NCBI RefSeq assembly: GCF_002283365.1
Contig: NZ_MQWD01000001.1
Coordinates: 2,656,793-2,720,792, forward strand
Length of the DNA: 64,000 bases
From: Rubrivirga marina
GTDB taxonomy: Bacteria; Bacteroidota; Rhodothermia; Rhodothermales; Rubricoccaceae
Reading direction: 5' to 3'
Shown: positions 42,233-51,214 of the stretch, in pieces
How positions within the stretch are numbered: position 1 is the first letter of the stretch
Layout of the letters: each line of letters begins with the position of its first letter
Notes under the pieces: model-generated
Databases searched by the model: none
What the model was told of the DNA's origin: nothing
Seen by the model: only the letters and a program-made list of their open reading frames with translations
Program-made: the position numbers and the translations under genes

Positions 42233-43009
42233 CTACCGCACGATCGCCCACGTCCCGTCGACCTGCGTGAGGGTCAGGCCAAACGCGAGGGGCCGGCCTC
42301 CAGATCGGGCTTGGAGGGGGGGGAGGCTCCCCGGACCGCGAACCTCGATCAGCCGGCCATCCGCGTATTCTTCCAGGGACAGGGTGTCGAGGTCGAGCGG
42401 GGCGACGCGCCAGTCGTCGGCGGTCATGGCCGAGGAGAGGAGACCTGCGTGGTCGTCGGCGAGCTCGTCCGGGGGAACGCCGAGGGCGATCCCGAGCTCG
42501 GCGTGCTTCCGGCGGTGAAGCGCGACGACGGCCTCCGCGTCCCGCCCGACCAGCCCCTCATGGACGGCCTCGACCACACGGAGGATCTGTCGCCGCTCCC
42601 CCTCTGATAGCGAGCCCGTTGGCGCGGACTCCCAAGCCCACCCGGTCGGCACGTCGTCGGCCCAGAACGCGGCTTCGAAGACGATCGGCCGCCCTGGTTC
42701 GAGCGGTCGGTCGGCGGGATCCCACTCGAGGTCGGCGAGGACGCCCTCGGGGCCGGGCAGGCGTCCGTGCTCGCCGTGGATGAGCCGGAGGGCGAACGCC
42801 GGCTCGCCTGCCCGACCCGCGGACGCGGCGGGCGGGAGCAGGCGGGCGGTGATGACGTTGTGGCCAGAGACCAGCCACGGGTTCAGCTTGACCTGGGTCG
42901 TCCGCCGCCCCGGAGCGAGCACGCGGATCACGCTGACCCCGTTGACCGACACGTCGAGGCGGACCGCCTCGCTGATCGACTCGACGACGTAGAGCGGGGG
43001 GATGGACAT
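42233..43009 (-). CDS. Hypothetical protein, 258 aa
   Basis: The N-terminal part reads like a beta-sandwich (VRLDVSVNGVSVIRVLAPGR then VKLNPWLVSGHNVITARLLP), a pattern seen in carbohydrate-binding folds. The C-terminal ~120 residues have a helical stretch (ERRQILRVVEAVHEGLVGRD) and end like a SnoaL/NTF2-type domain (LTLTQVDGTWAIVR). No signal peptide is seen. It is six bases downstream of the 474-aa gene, so the two form an operon. Function unknown. Confidence 0.65.
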   Translation of the reverse strand: MSIPPLYVVESISEAVRLDVSVNGVSVIRVLAPGRRTTQVKLNPWLVSGHNVITARLLPPAASAGRAGEPAFALRLIHGEHGRLPGPEGVLADLEWDPADRPLEPGRPIVFEAAFWADDVPTGWAWESAPTGSLSEGERRQILRVVEAVHEGLVGRDAEAVVALHRRKHAELGIALGVPPDELADDHAGLLSSAMTADDWRVAPLDLDTLSLEEYADGRLIEVRGPGSLPPLQARSGGRPLAFGLTLTQVDGTWAIVR

Positions 43010-43015
43010 GGATGG

Positions 43016-44440
43016 CTATCCGAATGGGAGCTCGTACTCGAGCGACTTCCCGAGGGGGCCGCCATCGAAGAGCGTGATCGATTCCTTGTAGGAGATGTAC
43101 CCCGCCGCGATTTTTACGGAGACCGAACCCTTGACGCCGTCCCAGTTGAATCCGAACTCGAGGCTGGGCGGCTCCGCGCCGGAGGCCTCGGCGTCGAGCG
43201 AGATCCCGGTTCCCCCCTCGACCGTGACCTCGAGGGCCTTCTCGTGGGCCAGAAACAGCTCGGCCCCGACGGCGCCCTTGATGTACCCGGAGGCCTCCGC
43301 CGACGCGCTGTGCTCGTCGGGTGACGACCGGCCCCACGACCCGGTCACGCTGACCCCACCCTGGAACTTGAGGTACACGCTCGCGCGGACGTATTTCTTG
43401 ATGTATCCCGGGAGGGCGGCCAGGGGCCCGAGGTGGATCTTCGTTTCGCCCCCCAATAGGGGGTCGAGTTCGACCGAGGCCGTGTACTCGTAGAACGCGC
43501 GGTGGTCGTCGTGCTCGGCCCACTTCGCCGAGACCGAGATCGTCCCATCGGGCGGGTCGAAGGAGACCTCAGCGGCCCCGACCGTCTGGCGGAGCCAGTC
43601 GACTGCTGCCTTCACCCCGTCCATGGCCTTTCCCCAGCCCTCCTCCGTCAACTCCACCGACAGCTCGTTCGTCGGGTACGCTTCGATCTGGTAGCGCTTG
43701 GTCCCGGCGCACGTCTCCATGACCGCCGTGTACGACTGCGGCGTCACGTAGCCGATCCAGCCGGGCTTGAGGGTCTGCCAGTGGAACGACCGGAACGTGG
43801 CGGCCGGGCCGGGATGGGTCGACGACACCATCCCCGCGACCGTCCAGCGAGGGTGGGGCCCGCACCCGCCTTCGACTTCGGCTGATAGATTGATCGTCTC
43901 GCCGAACTCTGGAGGGACCACCTCGAGCAGGCCTCCGGCCGACGCGGCCCGCCCCTCGGAGTCGATGACCTCGGAGGAGATCAGGCGGCAGACGGGAGGG
44001 GACGGGGCGGGCTCCGAGGTCGAGGGGGCGGTCTCCGTAGGGCCCGCCGCGTCCGGAGCGTCCGCTGCGGCCGAGGCGGACGGAGGCGTGGACTCTGGAG
44101 CGTCGGTCTCGTCGGAGGCTCCGGGTGAGGTCGCGGTGTCTGGGTCACCGAGATAAGTGGCACCGGTCACGCCGAGGGGCAGCCGCCGCAATTCGAGACG
44201 GCGCCCCTGGAGCGCCCGGACGACCTGGGCGCGGACGCCGGCGTCGGAGAGAGACCGGACGGAGACGCCGGGCTCCAGGTCCCCGAGCGCGTGCCGGAAG
44301 ACGCGGAGCGAGAGAGGGTCGTGACAGGCGGAGATGAGCCACCCCGCGAGGTCGGGACGGCAGGCCGCTCCTTCGTCTCCGACGCCCGATCGTGAGTTGC
44401 GTGTGAGCAGGTAGGGGCGTCCGTAAATCAGAAGGCGCAT
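43016..44440 (-). CDS. Hypothetical protein with Ala/Pro-rich linker, 474 aa
   Basis: The N-terminus (MRLLIYGRPYLLTRNSRSGV) is followed by a small helical domain, a ~55-residue Ser/Ala/Pro/Thr linker, then a beta-rich C-terminal half. The C-terminal half (~350-474) has alternating polar/hydrophobic strands with Gly turns (GGVSVTGSWGRSSPDEHSAS, GAVGAELFLAHEKALEVTVE), suggesting a membrane-associated or barrel-like element. It forms an operon with the 258-aa gene. A toxin/immunity or contractile-injection association is conceivable, but nothing in the sequence proves it. Confidence 0.65.
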   Translation of the reverse strand: MRLLIYGRPYLLTRNSRSGVGDEGAACRPDLAGWLISACHDPLSLRVFRHALGDLEPGVSVRSLSDAGVRAQVVRALQGRRLELRRLPLGVTGATYLGDPDTATSPGASDETDAPESTPPSASAAADAPDAAGPTETAPSTSEPAPSPPVCRLISSEVIDSEGRAASAGGLLEVVPPEFGETINLSAEVEGGCGPHPRWTVAGMVSSTHPGPAATFRSFHWQTLKPGWIGYVTPQSYTAVMETCAGTKRYQIEAYPTNELSVELTEEGWGKAMDGVKAAVDWLRQTVGAAEVSFDPPDGTISVSAKWAEHDDHRAFYEYTASVELDPLLGGETKIHLGPLAALPGYIKKYVRASVYLKFQGGVSVTGSWGRSSPDEHSASAEASGYIKGAVGAELFLAHEKALEVTVEGGTGISLDAEASGAEPPSLEFGFNWDGVKGSVSVKIAAGYISYKESITLFDGGPLGKSLEYELPFG

Positions 44441-44589
44441 CTGGCGACGACGGGGGGCGCAGAGAGGGCGGAGTATAGAGCGGAGGATCGGATCGCCGTT
44501 GTGTGTTGGGGAGACGGGTGCACTGCGTCCGGCCGGCGAGTTAGATGGCGGACGCTGTTGGGTCTACAGAGCTTTCCCCCTCGCAACCC

Positions 44590-46161
44590 ATGCCGCCCCT
44601 GTCCCGGCTGTCCCGCGTCTGGAGCAGCGCCGTCCTCGGCGTCGACGCGCTGCCCATCGAGATCGAGACCCACACCGAGCCCAACATCCCGCGGTGGACC
44701 GTCGTCGGGCTGCCCGACGGGGCCGTCCGCGAGAGCCGGGACCGGGTGTGGGCCGCGCTCAAGACGTCCGGGCTTCCGACGCCGCGCGGGGCCGTGACGG
44801 TCAACCTCGCCCCGGCCGATGTCAGGAAAGAAGGCTCGGCATACGACCTCCCGCTCGCGCTCGGCCTGCTGGCGGCGATCGGCGACGGGCTGATCTCTCA
44901 GGACGTGCTCGACGAGGTCGTCATCGTCGGGGAGCTCGGCCTCGACGGGGCGGTCCGACCGGTGCGGGGCGTTCTCCCGATGGCGGCCGGCGCCCGGGCC
45001 GACGGCCGGCGCGGCATGCTCGTCCCGCCCGAGAACGCGGCCGAGGCGGCCGTCGTCGAGGGCCTCGAGGTGTACCCCGTGGCCACGCTCCGCGAGGCGT
45101 TCGACTTCCTCGTCGAGGAGGACGGCCGGGGGACGCCGGAGGCACCGCGCCGCCTCACGACACCCGACGGACCCACGGGCGGACCCGACTTCGCCGACGT
45201 TCGTGGGCAGGGGCTCGTCAAGCGGGCCCTCGAGGTCGCCGCGGCCGGCGGCCACAACGCGCTGATGGTCGGCCCGCCGGGGTCGGGAAAGACCATGCTC
45301 GCGCGGCGGCTCCCGACGATCCTTCCGCCACTGACGCCGGCCGAAGCGCTGGAGACGACGAAGATCCTCAGCGTGGGTGGCCGGCTGAACGGGGCGGCCG
45401 GGCACGGGCTCGTGGCGGCGCGACCGTTCCGGTCGCCCCACCACACCATCTCAAACGCCGGCCTGGTCGGGGGCGGGTCGAACCCGATGCCCGGCGAGAT
45501 CTCCCTCGCCCACAACGGCGTCCTGTTCCTCGACGAGCTCCCCGAGTTCGACCGCCCCGTGCTGGAGGTGCTCCGGCAGCCCCTTGAGGAGGGGGAGGTC
45601 ACGATCGCTCGGGCACGGGCGACCGTCCGGTACCCGGCCCGGTTCATGCTCGTGGCCTCGATGAACCCATGCCCGTGCGGGCACGCGGGGGACCCCACGC
45701 GGGCGTGCGTCTGTGCCCCGGGCCAGGTCCAGCGCTACCTCGCCAAGGTCAGCGGCCCGCTGCTCGACCGGATCGACCTCCACGTTGAGGTCACGCCGGT
45801 CCCGTTCGAGGCGCTCAGCCGACGGGAAGATGCGGAGCCGAGTGCGGCCGTCCGCCGCCGGGTCGTGGCCGCGCGGGAGCGGCAGGCAGCCCGATTCGAT
45901 GGCCTCCAGGGGCGGTACTGCAACGCCCAGTTGACCGCCCCTGAGGTCCGCCGGTGGTGCCGCCTCGACGCGGCGGGCCAGGGCCTGCTGAAGTCGGCGC
46001 TGACGCGGCTTGGCCTGAGCGCCCGCGCCCACGATCGGATCCTGAAGGTGGCCCGCACCGTCGCCGACCTCGCCGAGGCGGGCGACGTAGGGCCGGAGCA
46101 CGTCGCCGAGGCCATCCAGTACCGATCGCTCGATCGCGCCGGGTGGGGCGTCGGGGGTTGA
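44590..46161 (+). CDS. YifB/ComM-family Mg-chelatase-like AAA+ ATPase
   Basis: A 523-residue protein. The N-terminal ChlI/Lon-like domain starts VWSSAVLGVDALPIEIETH and carries VGLPDGAVRESRDRV and NLAPADVRKEGSAYDLPLAL. The AAA+ core has Walker A VGPPGSGKTMLA and Walker B GVLFLDELPEF. A Cys-rich insert MNPCPCGHAGD..CVCAPGQ and a C-terminal helical domain complete the family architecture. Homologue ComM is a branch-migration helicase in natural transformation. The ATG at 44590 is chosen over 44545 because conserved sequence begins there. Confidence 0.93.
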   Translation: MPPLSRLSRVWSSAVLGVDALPIEIETHTEPNIPRWTVVGLPDGAVRESRDRVWAALKTSGLPTPRGAVTVNLAPADVRKEGSAYDLPLALGLLAAIGDGLISQDVLDEVVIVGELGLDGAVRPVRGVLPMAAGARADGRRGMLVPPENAAEAAVVEGLEVYPVATLREAFDFLVEEDGRGTPEAPRRLTTPDGPTGGPDFADVRGQGLVKRALEVAAAGGHNALMVGPPGSGKTMLARRLPTILPPLTPAEALETTKILSVGGRLNGAAGHGLVAARPFRSPHHTISNAGLVGGGSNPMPGEISLAHNGVLFLDELPEFDRPVLEVLRQPLEEGEVTIARARATVRYPARFMLVASMNPCPCGHAGDPTRACVCAPGQVQRYLAKVSGPLLDRIDLHVEVTPVPFEALSRREDAEPSAAVRRRVVAARERQAARFDGLQGRYCNAQLTAPEVRRWCRLDAAGQGLLKSALTRLGLSARAHDRILKVARTVADLAEAGDVGPEHVAEAIQYRSLDRAGWGVGG

Positions 46162-46171
46162 CGCCATCCAC

Positions 46172-46189
46172 CTCGGCGGCGAGGCGGAC
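46172..46189. terminator. Short CCTCG/CGAGG dyad between convergent genes
   Basis: CCTCG-GCGG-CGAGG (46173-46186) lies in the 28-base gap between the YifB stop and the ExbD stop. It is weak but fits the window's pattern of CCTCGG-type hairpins at gene ends. Confidence 0.35.
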
Positions 46190-46603
46190 CTACTCGGCCG
46201 GCGCGATGGCGGCCTCGGTCGCGATCGAGACGCGCATGTCGAGGGCCGAGGCGGCCGAGGCCACGGCCGCCAGCCCGTCGATCGTCGCCTCGCGGTCGGC
46301 GTAGACGGCGAGGGCCGTCTTGCCCTCGCGGACGGCCGCGATGGCCAGCGTGAGGCTGTCGCGCGCGACCTGGCGGTCGTCGACGTAGAACAGACCGTCC
46401 TCGTCGATCGTCACGGCTACGTAGACCTGCTCCAGCGGAGCCGCCGCGGCCACGTCCGGCAGCTGAACGCGGAGCCCGTTCTGCGTCACGAACGACGACG
46501 TGAGCAGGAAGAAGATGAGGAGCAGCAGGACGATGTCCGTCAGCGAGGCGAGGCTGAACGCCGTGAGCGCCTTGCGGCCCGTCGAGAAGTCGAAGGTGGC
46601 CAT
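46190..46603 (-). CDS. ExbD/TolR-family biopolymer transport protein
   Basis: A 137-residue protein with a short cytoplasmic N-terminus, one membrane helix beginning SLTDIVLLLLIFFLLTS that carries the essential Asp in LTDIVLLL, and a periplasmic domain (VQLPDVAAAAPLEQVYVAVT). With the ExbB/TolQ partner two bases upstream it forms a proton-driven motor energising outer-membrane processes. The exact role (TonB or Tol) cannot be decided; no tonB lies in the window. Confidence 0.93.
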   Translation of the reverse strand: MATFDFSTGRKALTAFSLASLTDIVLLLLIFFLLTSSFVTQNGLRVQLPDVAAAAPLEQVYVAVTIDEDGLFYVDDRQVARDSLTLAIAAVREGKTALAVYADREATIDGLAAVASAASALDMRVSIATEAAIAPAE

Positions 46604-46605
46604 CG

Positions 46606-47328
46606 CTAGCGGCGGCGGTCGGCCGGGGTCTGGAGGAAGTCGATAAAGTCGGACGAGACGCGCTCGAGCCCGTTGACGAGTCGCGCGATCCGCCCGATGA
46701 GGAGGTTGTACGCGAACAGCGCGACGAGGCCGACGGCGAGACCGGCGGCCGTCGTCACGAGCGCCTCCCAGATGCCGCCCGCGAGCAGGGACGGGTTGAC
46801 GAGCCCCTCGTAGCGCTGGATCTGGCGGAACGCGCCGATCATCCCCGTGACCGTCCCGAGGAAGCCAAGCATCGGGGCGATGGCGGCGATCGAAGCGAGG
46901 AGGTCCATCCGCTTCTCGAGGTCGAACGTCTCGCGGCGGCCGGCTTCCTGCACGGCCTCCTTGATCTCGCCGATGGGCCGCCCGAGGCGCTCCAGGCCGC
47001 GCTGGAGGATCCGCGAGGCCGGCGTGTTCCGCTCGCGGCAGTACGCCATCGCCCCGTGGACGTCGCCGGCCTGGACGTAGTCCGAGACGTTGCGCGTGAG
47101 CGTGTCGGGGTCGCCCTTGGCGCGGCGGAGCGCCCGGATCCGCTCCCACACGACGGCCACCATCAGGACCGAGAGGAGCACGATGGGGATCATCGACCAG
47201 CCCCCGAGGAAGAGGAGCTCCAGCCCTCCGCGGAGCGACTCCATGAACGTGGGATCCGGGGGCGGGGCAGCGGCGGCCAGCGTGTCGGCCGCGAGCGAGT
47301 CGACCGGGGCGGTTTGGAGGGCGAGCAT
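46606..47328 (-). CDS. MotA/TolQ/ExbB proton-channel family protein
   Basis: A 240-residue protein with three membrane helices: WSMIPIVLLSVLMVAVVWER, then ASIAAIAPMLGFLGTVTGMI (the signature GTVTGMI), then ALVTTAAGLAVGLVALFAYN. It ends two bases before exbD, so they are co-translated. It forms the pentameric channel around the ExbD helix in the inner membrane. Confidence 0.95.
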   Translation of the reverse strand: MLALQTAPVDSLAADTLAAAAPPPDPTFMESLRGGLELLFLGGWSMIPIVLLSVLMVAVVWERIRALRRAKGDPDTLTRNVSDYVQAGDVHGAMAYCRERNTPASRILQRGLERLGRPIGEIKEAVQEAGRRETFDLEKRMDLLASIAAIAPMLGFLGTVTGMIGAFRQIQRYEGLVNPSLLAGGIWEALVTTAAGLAVGLVALFAYNLLIGRIARLVNGLERVSSDFIDFLQTPADRRR

Positions 47329-47358
47329 GGGCAGCCGCGGGGCGGCGGGCAGGGGGGA

Positions 47359-49587
47359 CTAGAGAGTCTGGAGGTCGAGGAGCCAGGTGTCGCCGGGCGC
47401 CTGGGGAGGGATCCGGTCGCGGAGGCGGATCGCGTCGTCACGCGTGCCGAACTGGCCGACGGCGACGCGGAAGTTGCCGCTGCGCGAGACGAGGACGGCC
47501 GTCCGGTAGCCCGCGCGGCGGTACCGTTGGCGGAGCGCCTCGGCCTCCTCGCGCGACGACGTCGAGAGGACGACCAGCGTCCACGCCTCGGCGGCGGGGT
47601 CGATGGGCTGGTCGAGCGCCGTGAGCGCGCGGACGTCCGCGTCGCTGAGCCCGTTCAGGCGGGGCGGGAGAAGGGCGACGCCGGGGGCGGGCGACCGGCC
47701 GAGGCCGGTGCGGGGCGCCGGTGTGTCGTCGTCCCTCCGGCCTGGCCGCGACGCTGAGGCCGGCGCTCCGGTCGCGACGCCCGTCGCTGCGGGCCCGCCG
47801 TCAGTTGCGACCGGAGCGCCGTCACCAGTCGGAGGCGTTACGACGTTGGCCTCGCCGAACCTCGGGAGGCTGTCGGGGGCGGCGAGGGGCTCCGCGGGGA
47901 AGGGGGCCGGCGTCACGTCGGCGGCCGCGCTGGCCGTCATCGTCTCCCCCGGGTCGGAGAGTCCTCGGAGGCGGGGGGCGATGTCGGGCCAGAAGAGGGC
48001 GACGGCCGCGGCGATCAGCAGGAGCAGAAGCAGGAGAGCGACCCACAGGCCCCAGCGCCGCTTCGTGGGAGCCGGCTCTTCGGCTTCGTTGGAAAGGGCG
48101 GCGACCGGGGGCGCGACGGGAGGTCGGGTCGGGCCCGGCGTTGGGGAGGTCTCCGGTTCGTCCTCGAACGTCGGGAACGTGAGGTCGGGCGTCGCCGGGG
48201 GCTCCGCCTCGGGCGTGGGGGGAAGCGGGTCGGAGACGCGGGAAGGGGGGTCAGAGAGGTCCACCACGTCGAAGTCGGCGTCCTCGATGAGGGCGTCGAG
48301 CACATCGGCGTCGGAGAGCGAGACGTCGGGGTCGTCGAGCCCGCGGCTTCCGATGGCGGGGGCGGTCCAGGTCTCGTCGCCCCAGTCGGCGTCCGAGGCG
48401 GGCGCCGAGGCGGGCGCCGAGGCGGGCGACGCCGGGGGGGGCTCGCGGTCCGGCGGCGTCGGGGGGAAGACCTCGGCGGGCGTCGGGTCGCCGGGCTCGC
48501 CGAACGGAGCCGCGAGTGGCACGTCGTCCGTCGCGGCCTCGGCGGCGAACGCATCGGGCGTGCTCTCCTCCGACGACGACGGTTCGGGAGGCGTGGCGTC
48601 GTCGTCGGCGCCCACCTCGTCCGTGGTCATCGGATCGGTCACGGGGCCCGGCTCGTCCGGCGCGGCGGGCGGCTCGTCCGGCGTCGGCCCGTCTGCAGAG
48701 TCCGAAGGTTCGGGGGCGGCCGACATGGCGAGCGATGGGTCGTCTTCGACGTCCGACGGCGGAACGACCTCGATCACGGGCGGCGTCCATCCAGCGGGCA
48801 GGTCCGGCTCCGTGTCCGCCTCGAGCGGCGGACGGAACGGGTCGGTCGGCCCTTCCGACGAGAGATCCCGCAGGGGACCGTCGAGGTCCGACGGGCGAGC
48901 CGCCTCTGGCTCCTCAGGGGGCGCGGTGCGCCGCTCTGGCTCCGGTTCGGGAGCCGGCGGCTCGGGCGGCGGCGGCGTGGCGGAGGGACGGGGCGGCTCA
49001 GGCGTGCCGACGTCCGGGACGCTCGGCTCGGTCGCTCGAGACGCCGGCGAGGGAGGGGGCGACTCGGGTGCAGCGGGCGGTGGCCCCGGGCGGGCCGAAT
49101 CGGCCGACGACCCGCCGCCGGGCACGTGGTGCGTCCGGATCGTCGGCTCGGACGAGGGCCGGGCCGGCACCGGCGCCAGCCCCTCGTACGTCCGGTTGAC
49201 CGCGGCCAGCAGTTCGGCCTCGACGCCGAGGACGACGCCGCTGCTCGTCCGCCGCAAGAGGCCGACGCCCGGAAGGCGGACCTCGCCCGTGGCCGCGAGC
49301 AGGGCCTCGAGTTGGTCCATGGCGTTGGAGTACGACTGATCGGCGACGTCCGGCGAAATCGCCAGGAGCCGGGCGAACGGGAGCGCGAGCGAGTCGGCCC
49401 CCTTGGCCTCGGGGTCGAGGCCGATGGTCTCACCAGGCGGGAGCATCACGCGCGTCCCGTCGGCTCGCTCCTCGACGCGCGCGGCGACGTGCTTGCGCAC
49501 GAGCGTGCCGAGGCCGGGCAGGGGGGCGGGCTGCCCCTCCAGCAGGCGCTCTCGGATGGCGGCGGCGACGGCGTCGAGAGGGGTCAC
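47359..49587 (-). CDS. HU (CCDC81-like) and SPOR domain protein, 742 aa
   Basis: The start is GTG. Residues ~1-130 form paired CCDC81-type HU-like domains (PLPGLGTLVRKHVAARVEER, RLPGVGLLRRTSSGVVLGVE). A very long Pro/Ala/Glu/Asp-rich region follows, then a membrane helix (LWVALLLLLLLIAAAVALFW) and a C-terminal SPOR domain (WTLVVLSTSSREEAEALRQR, NFRVAVGQFGTRDDA) that binds denuded peptidoglycan at division sites. This layout is characteristic of Bacteroidota. It lies in an operon with exbBD and the barrel protein. The acidic linker has a small ASAPASAP repeat. Confidence 0.87.
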   Translation of the reverse strand: MTPLDAVAAAIRERLLEGQPAPLPGLGTLVRKHVAARVEERADGTRVMLPPGETIGLDPEAKGADSLALPFARLLAISPDVADQSYSNAMDQLEALLAATGEVRLPGVGLLRRTSSGVVLGVEAELLAAVNRTYEGLAPVPARPSSEPTIRTHHVPGGGSSADSARPGPPPAAPESPPPSPASRATEPSVPDVGTPEPPRPSATPPPPEPPAPEPEPERRTAPPEEPEAARPSDLDGPLRDLSSEGPTDPFRPPLEADTEPDLPAGWTPPVIEVVPPSDVEDDPSLAMSAAPEPSDSADGPTPDEPPAAPDEPGPVTDPMTTDEVGADDDATPPEPSSSEESTPDAFAAEAATDDVPLAAPFGEPGDPTPAEVFPPTPPDREPPPASPASAPASAPASDADWGDETWTAPAIGSRGLDDPDVSLSDADVLDALIEDADFDVVDLSDPPSRVSDPLPPTPEAEPPATPDLTFPTFEDEPETSPTPGPTRPPVAPPVAALSNEAEEPAPTKRRWGLWVALLLLLLLIAAAVALFWPDIAPRLRGLSDPGETMTASAAADVTPAPFPAEPLAAPDSLPRFGEANVVTPPTGDGAPVATDGGPAATGVATGAPASASRPGRRDDDTPAPRTGLGRSPAPGVALLPPRLNGLSDADVRALTALDQPIDPAAEAWTLVVLSTSSREEAEALRQRYRRAGYRTAVLVSRSGNFRVAVGQFGTRDDAIRLRDRIPPQAPGDTWLLDLQTL

Positions 49588-49608
49588 GGGGTCGGGCGGC
49601 GGGTGCGT

Positions 49609-49618
49609 CGGGAAGGTA
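49609..49618 (-). promoter_or_regulatory. Candidate -7 box TACCTTCCCG
   Basis: A one-base-longer variant of TAnnTTCCG lies 21 bases before the GTG of the HU-SPOR gene. It suggests an internal promoter in the envelope operon. Confidence 0.35.
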
Positions 49619-49624
49619 GGGCGG

Positions 49625-51211
49625 TCAACGTGCGAGGCGGAGGCCGGCCAGGACCGTGAACGGGGGCTCGGGGAAGTCCGGCCAGCGCTGGCGCTCGCCC
49701 AAGAACCGTTCGCCGCGGAGGACGACGGCCAGCGGCCCGTACACGTTGTAGCGGGCGTCCAGTGAGAGCCGGCCGTACGCCGGCGCCTCGTCCGAGTCGA
49801 TCCGGTCGATCGGGCGGGCGCTCTCGGCGTGCGCCGCCAGCCCCACGCGCCCGCCAGGGAACGGGACCTGCACCCCGACGTGGCCGACGAGCGGAGCGAA
49901 GAACGGAATCTCGCCCTCGTCGGACCGCCCGTCGCGGATCTCGAGGCCCGCCGAGGCGGACACCCCCGAGGCGTGCGTCACGGCGAGGTCGGCGCCGAGC
50001 CCGAAGGCCTGGGCGTCGAGGTAGACCGGCTCGAACGCGGCGCCGAACTGCTCGAACGCGAGGTACGTCGGCGCGACCATGGCGTGACCGTAGACGCGGG
50101 CACGCAGCGGGCCGGGGCGCAGCTCGAGCCCGGCCCGCGCGTCGATCGGGACGATGTCGGGGACGACGAGCGGGTTCTCGGCGACGTACCGGTTCTCCTC
50201 CGTGAGGTCCATCAGAGACCGGACGCCCACGTGCGGGTCGTTGGTCGCGAACGCGACCGTCGTCGCCCCGAACGGCACTTGGAGGTCGAGAATGGGGCCG
50301 ACGCTCTGCGCGTCGCCACCGCCTACCGAGGCCGAGGCGTCGTAGGCGAGCGCGCGCGCGCCGACCGAGAACCGGAAGCCCTCGCGCTCGACGAGCGTCA
50401 GCGCCAGCCCGGCGGCCCCATACTGAACGTCCGTGCCGACGGTGCCGGCGCCCGCGATGCCGCCGGCGGCGTCGACGGCGACCTTGTCCGCGAACAGCCC
50501 GAGGCGGCCGGAGGCGTCGAGCCGGCCCTCCGACGTCTCCTCCGAGTCGTCGGTCCGCGTCAGCCGCCCCTGCTCGAACCCGACCGTCAGCGCGAACGGC
50601 ACCGCGCCGACGCCCTCGACGCCGGCCTCGGCCCCGGCGCCCTGCCGGAGCCGGCGCTCGCCGAAGCCGACGCCCGGGGTCGAGTACGCGTCGAGGAGCC
50701 CGTGGGCCGTGATGTGGACGCGCCCGGTCCCGAACGACCGCCCGCCCGCCTCGACGGCGACGCGGTCGAAGTCGACCCGCCCGACGGTCTCGCCAACCCC
50801 GTCGTAGTCGGCGTCGACGAAGAACTCGCCGGCGGCCCCGGAGCCGGACAGGTCGAGGCGGCCATAGCGGGCGACGTAGGCACCCGCCCCCGCCTCGGCG
50901 CGGAGACGGTAGATCTCCAGGTTCGTCGCGGGCGGCTCCGGCGGAGGCGCCAGCGCGAGCGCCGGCAGCGCGTCGAGGTCCGGGACGAACGGAAGCGCCA
51001 CCGGCTCCCGCTCGGCCGGCACGACGTAGCGGCGGGGGAGGGGGCCGAACCCCGAAAGCGGCTGGCGCTCGACGACGGGGAGCGTCACGGCGACGGTCCC
51101 GCGGCTCTCGAACACGGCCGGCGTGAGGCTCGGGAGCTGCGAGCGGTCGTCGGGCTGGGCCCACGCGAGGGCGGGCAGGAGGAGGACCGCAGCGGAGAGG
51201 AGGGCACGCAT
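49625..51211 (-). CDS. Outer-membrane beta-barrel protein, 528 aa
   Basis: The signal peptide is RALLSAAVLLLPALAWAQ. From about residue 100 the sequence alternates strands with Gly/Asp turns (AGAYVARYGRLDLSGSGAAG, VRVDFDRVAVEAGG-like), typical of a 16-22-strand barrel, ending in an aromatic-poor FTVLAGLRLAR. It resembles the barrel half of TonB-dependent receptors but lacks a plug domain and TonB box. It starts three bases after the TPR gene ends, so they are co-expressed. Substrate is unknown. Confidence 0.8.
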   Translation of the reverse strand: MRALLSAAVLLLPALAWAQPDDRSQLPSLTPAVFESRGTVAVTLPVVERQPLSGFGPLPRRYVVPAEREPVALPFVPDLDALPALALAPPPEPPATNLEIYRLRAEAGAGAYVARYGRLDLSGSGAAGEFFVDADYDGVGETVGRVDFDRVAVEAGGRSFGTGRVHITAHGLLDAYSTPGVGFGERRLRQGAGAEAGVEGVGAVPFALTVGFEQGRLTRTDDSEETSEGRLDASGRLGLFADKVAVDAAGGIAGAGTVGTDVQYGAAGLALTLVEREGFRFSVGARALAYDASASVGGGDAQSVGPILDLQVPFGATTVAFATNDPHVGVRSLMDLTEENRYVAENPLVVPDIVPIDARAGLELRPGPLRARVYGHAMVAPTYLAFEQFGAAFEPVYLDAQAFGLGADLAVTHASGVSASAGLEIRDGRSDEGEIPFFAPLVGHVGVQVPFPGGRVGLAAHAESARPIDRIDSDEAPAYGRLSLDARYNVYGPLAVVLRGERFLGERQRWPDFPEPPFTVLAGLRLAR

Positions 51212-51214
51212 GGG

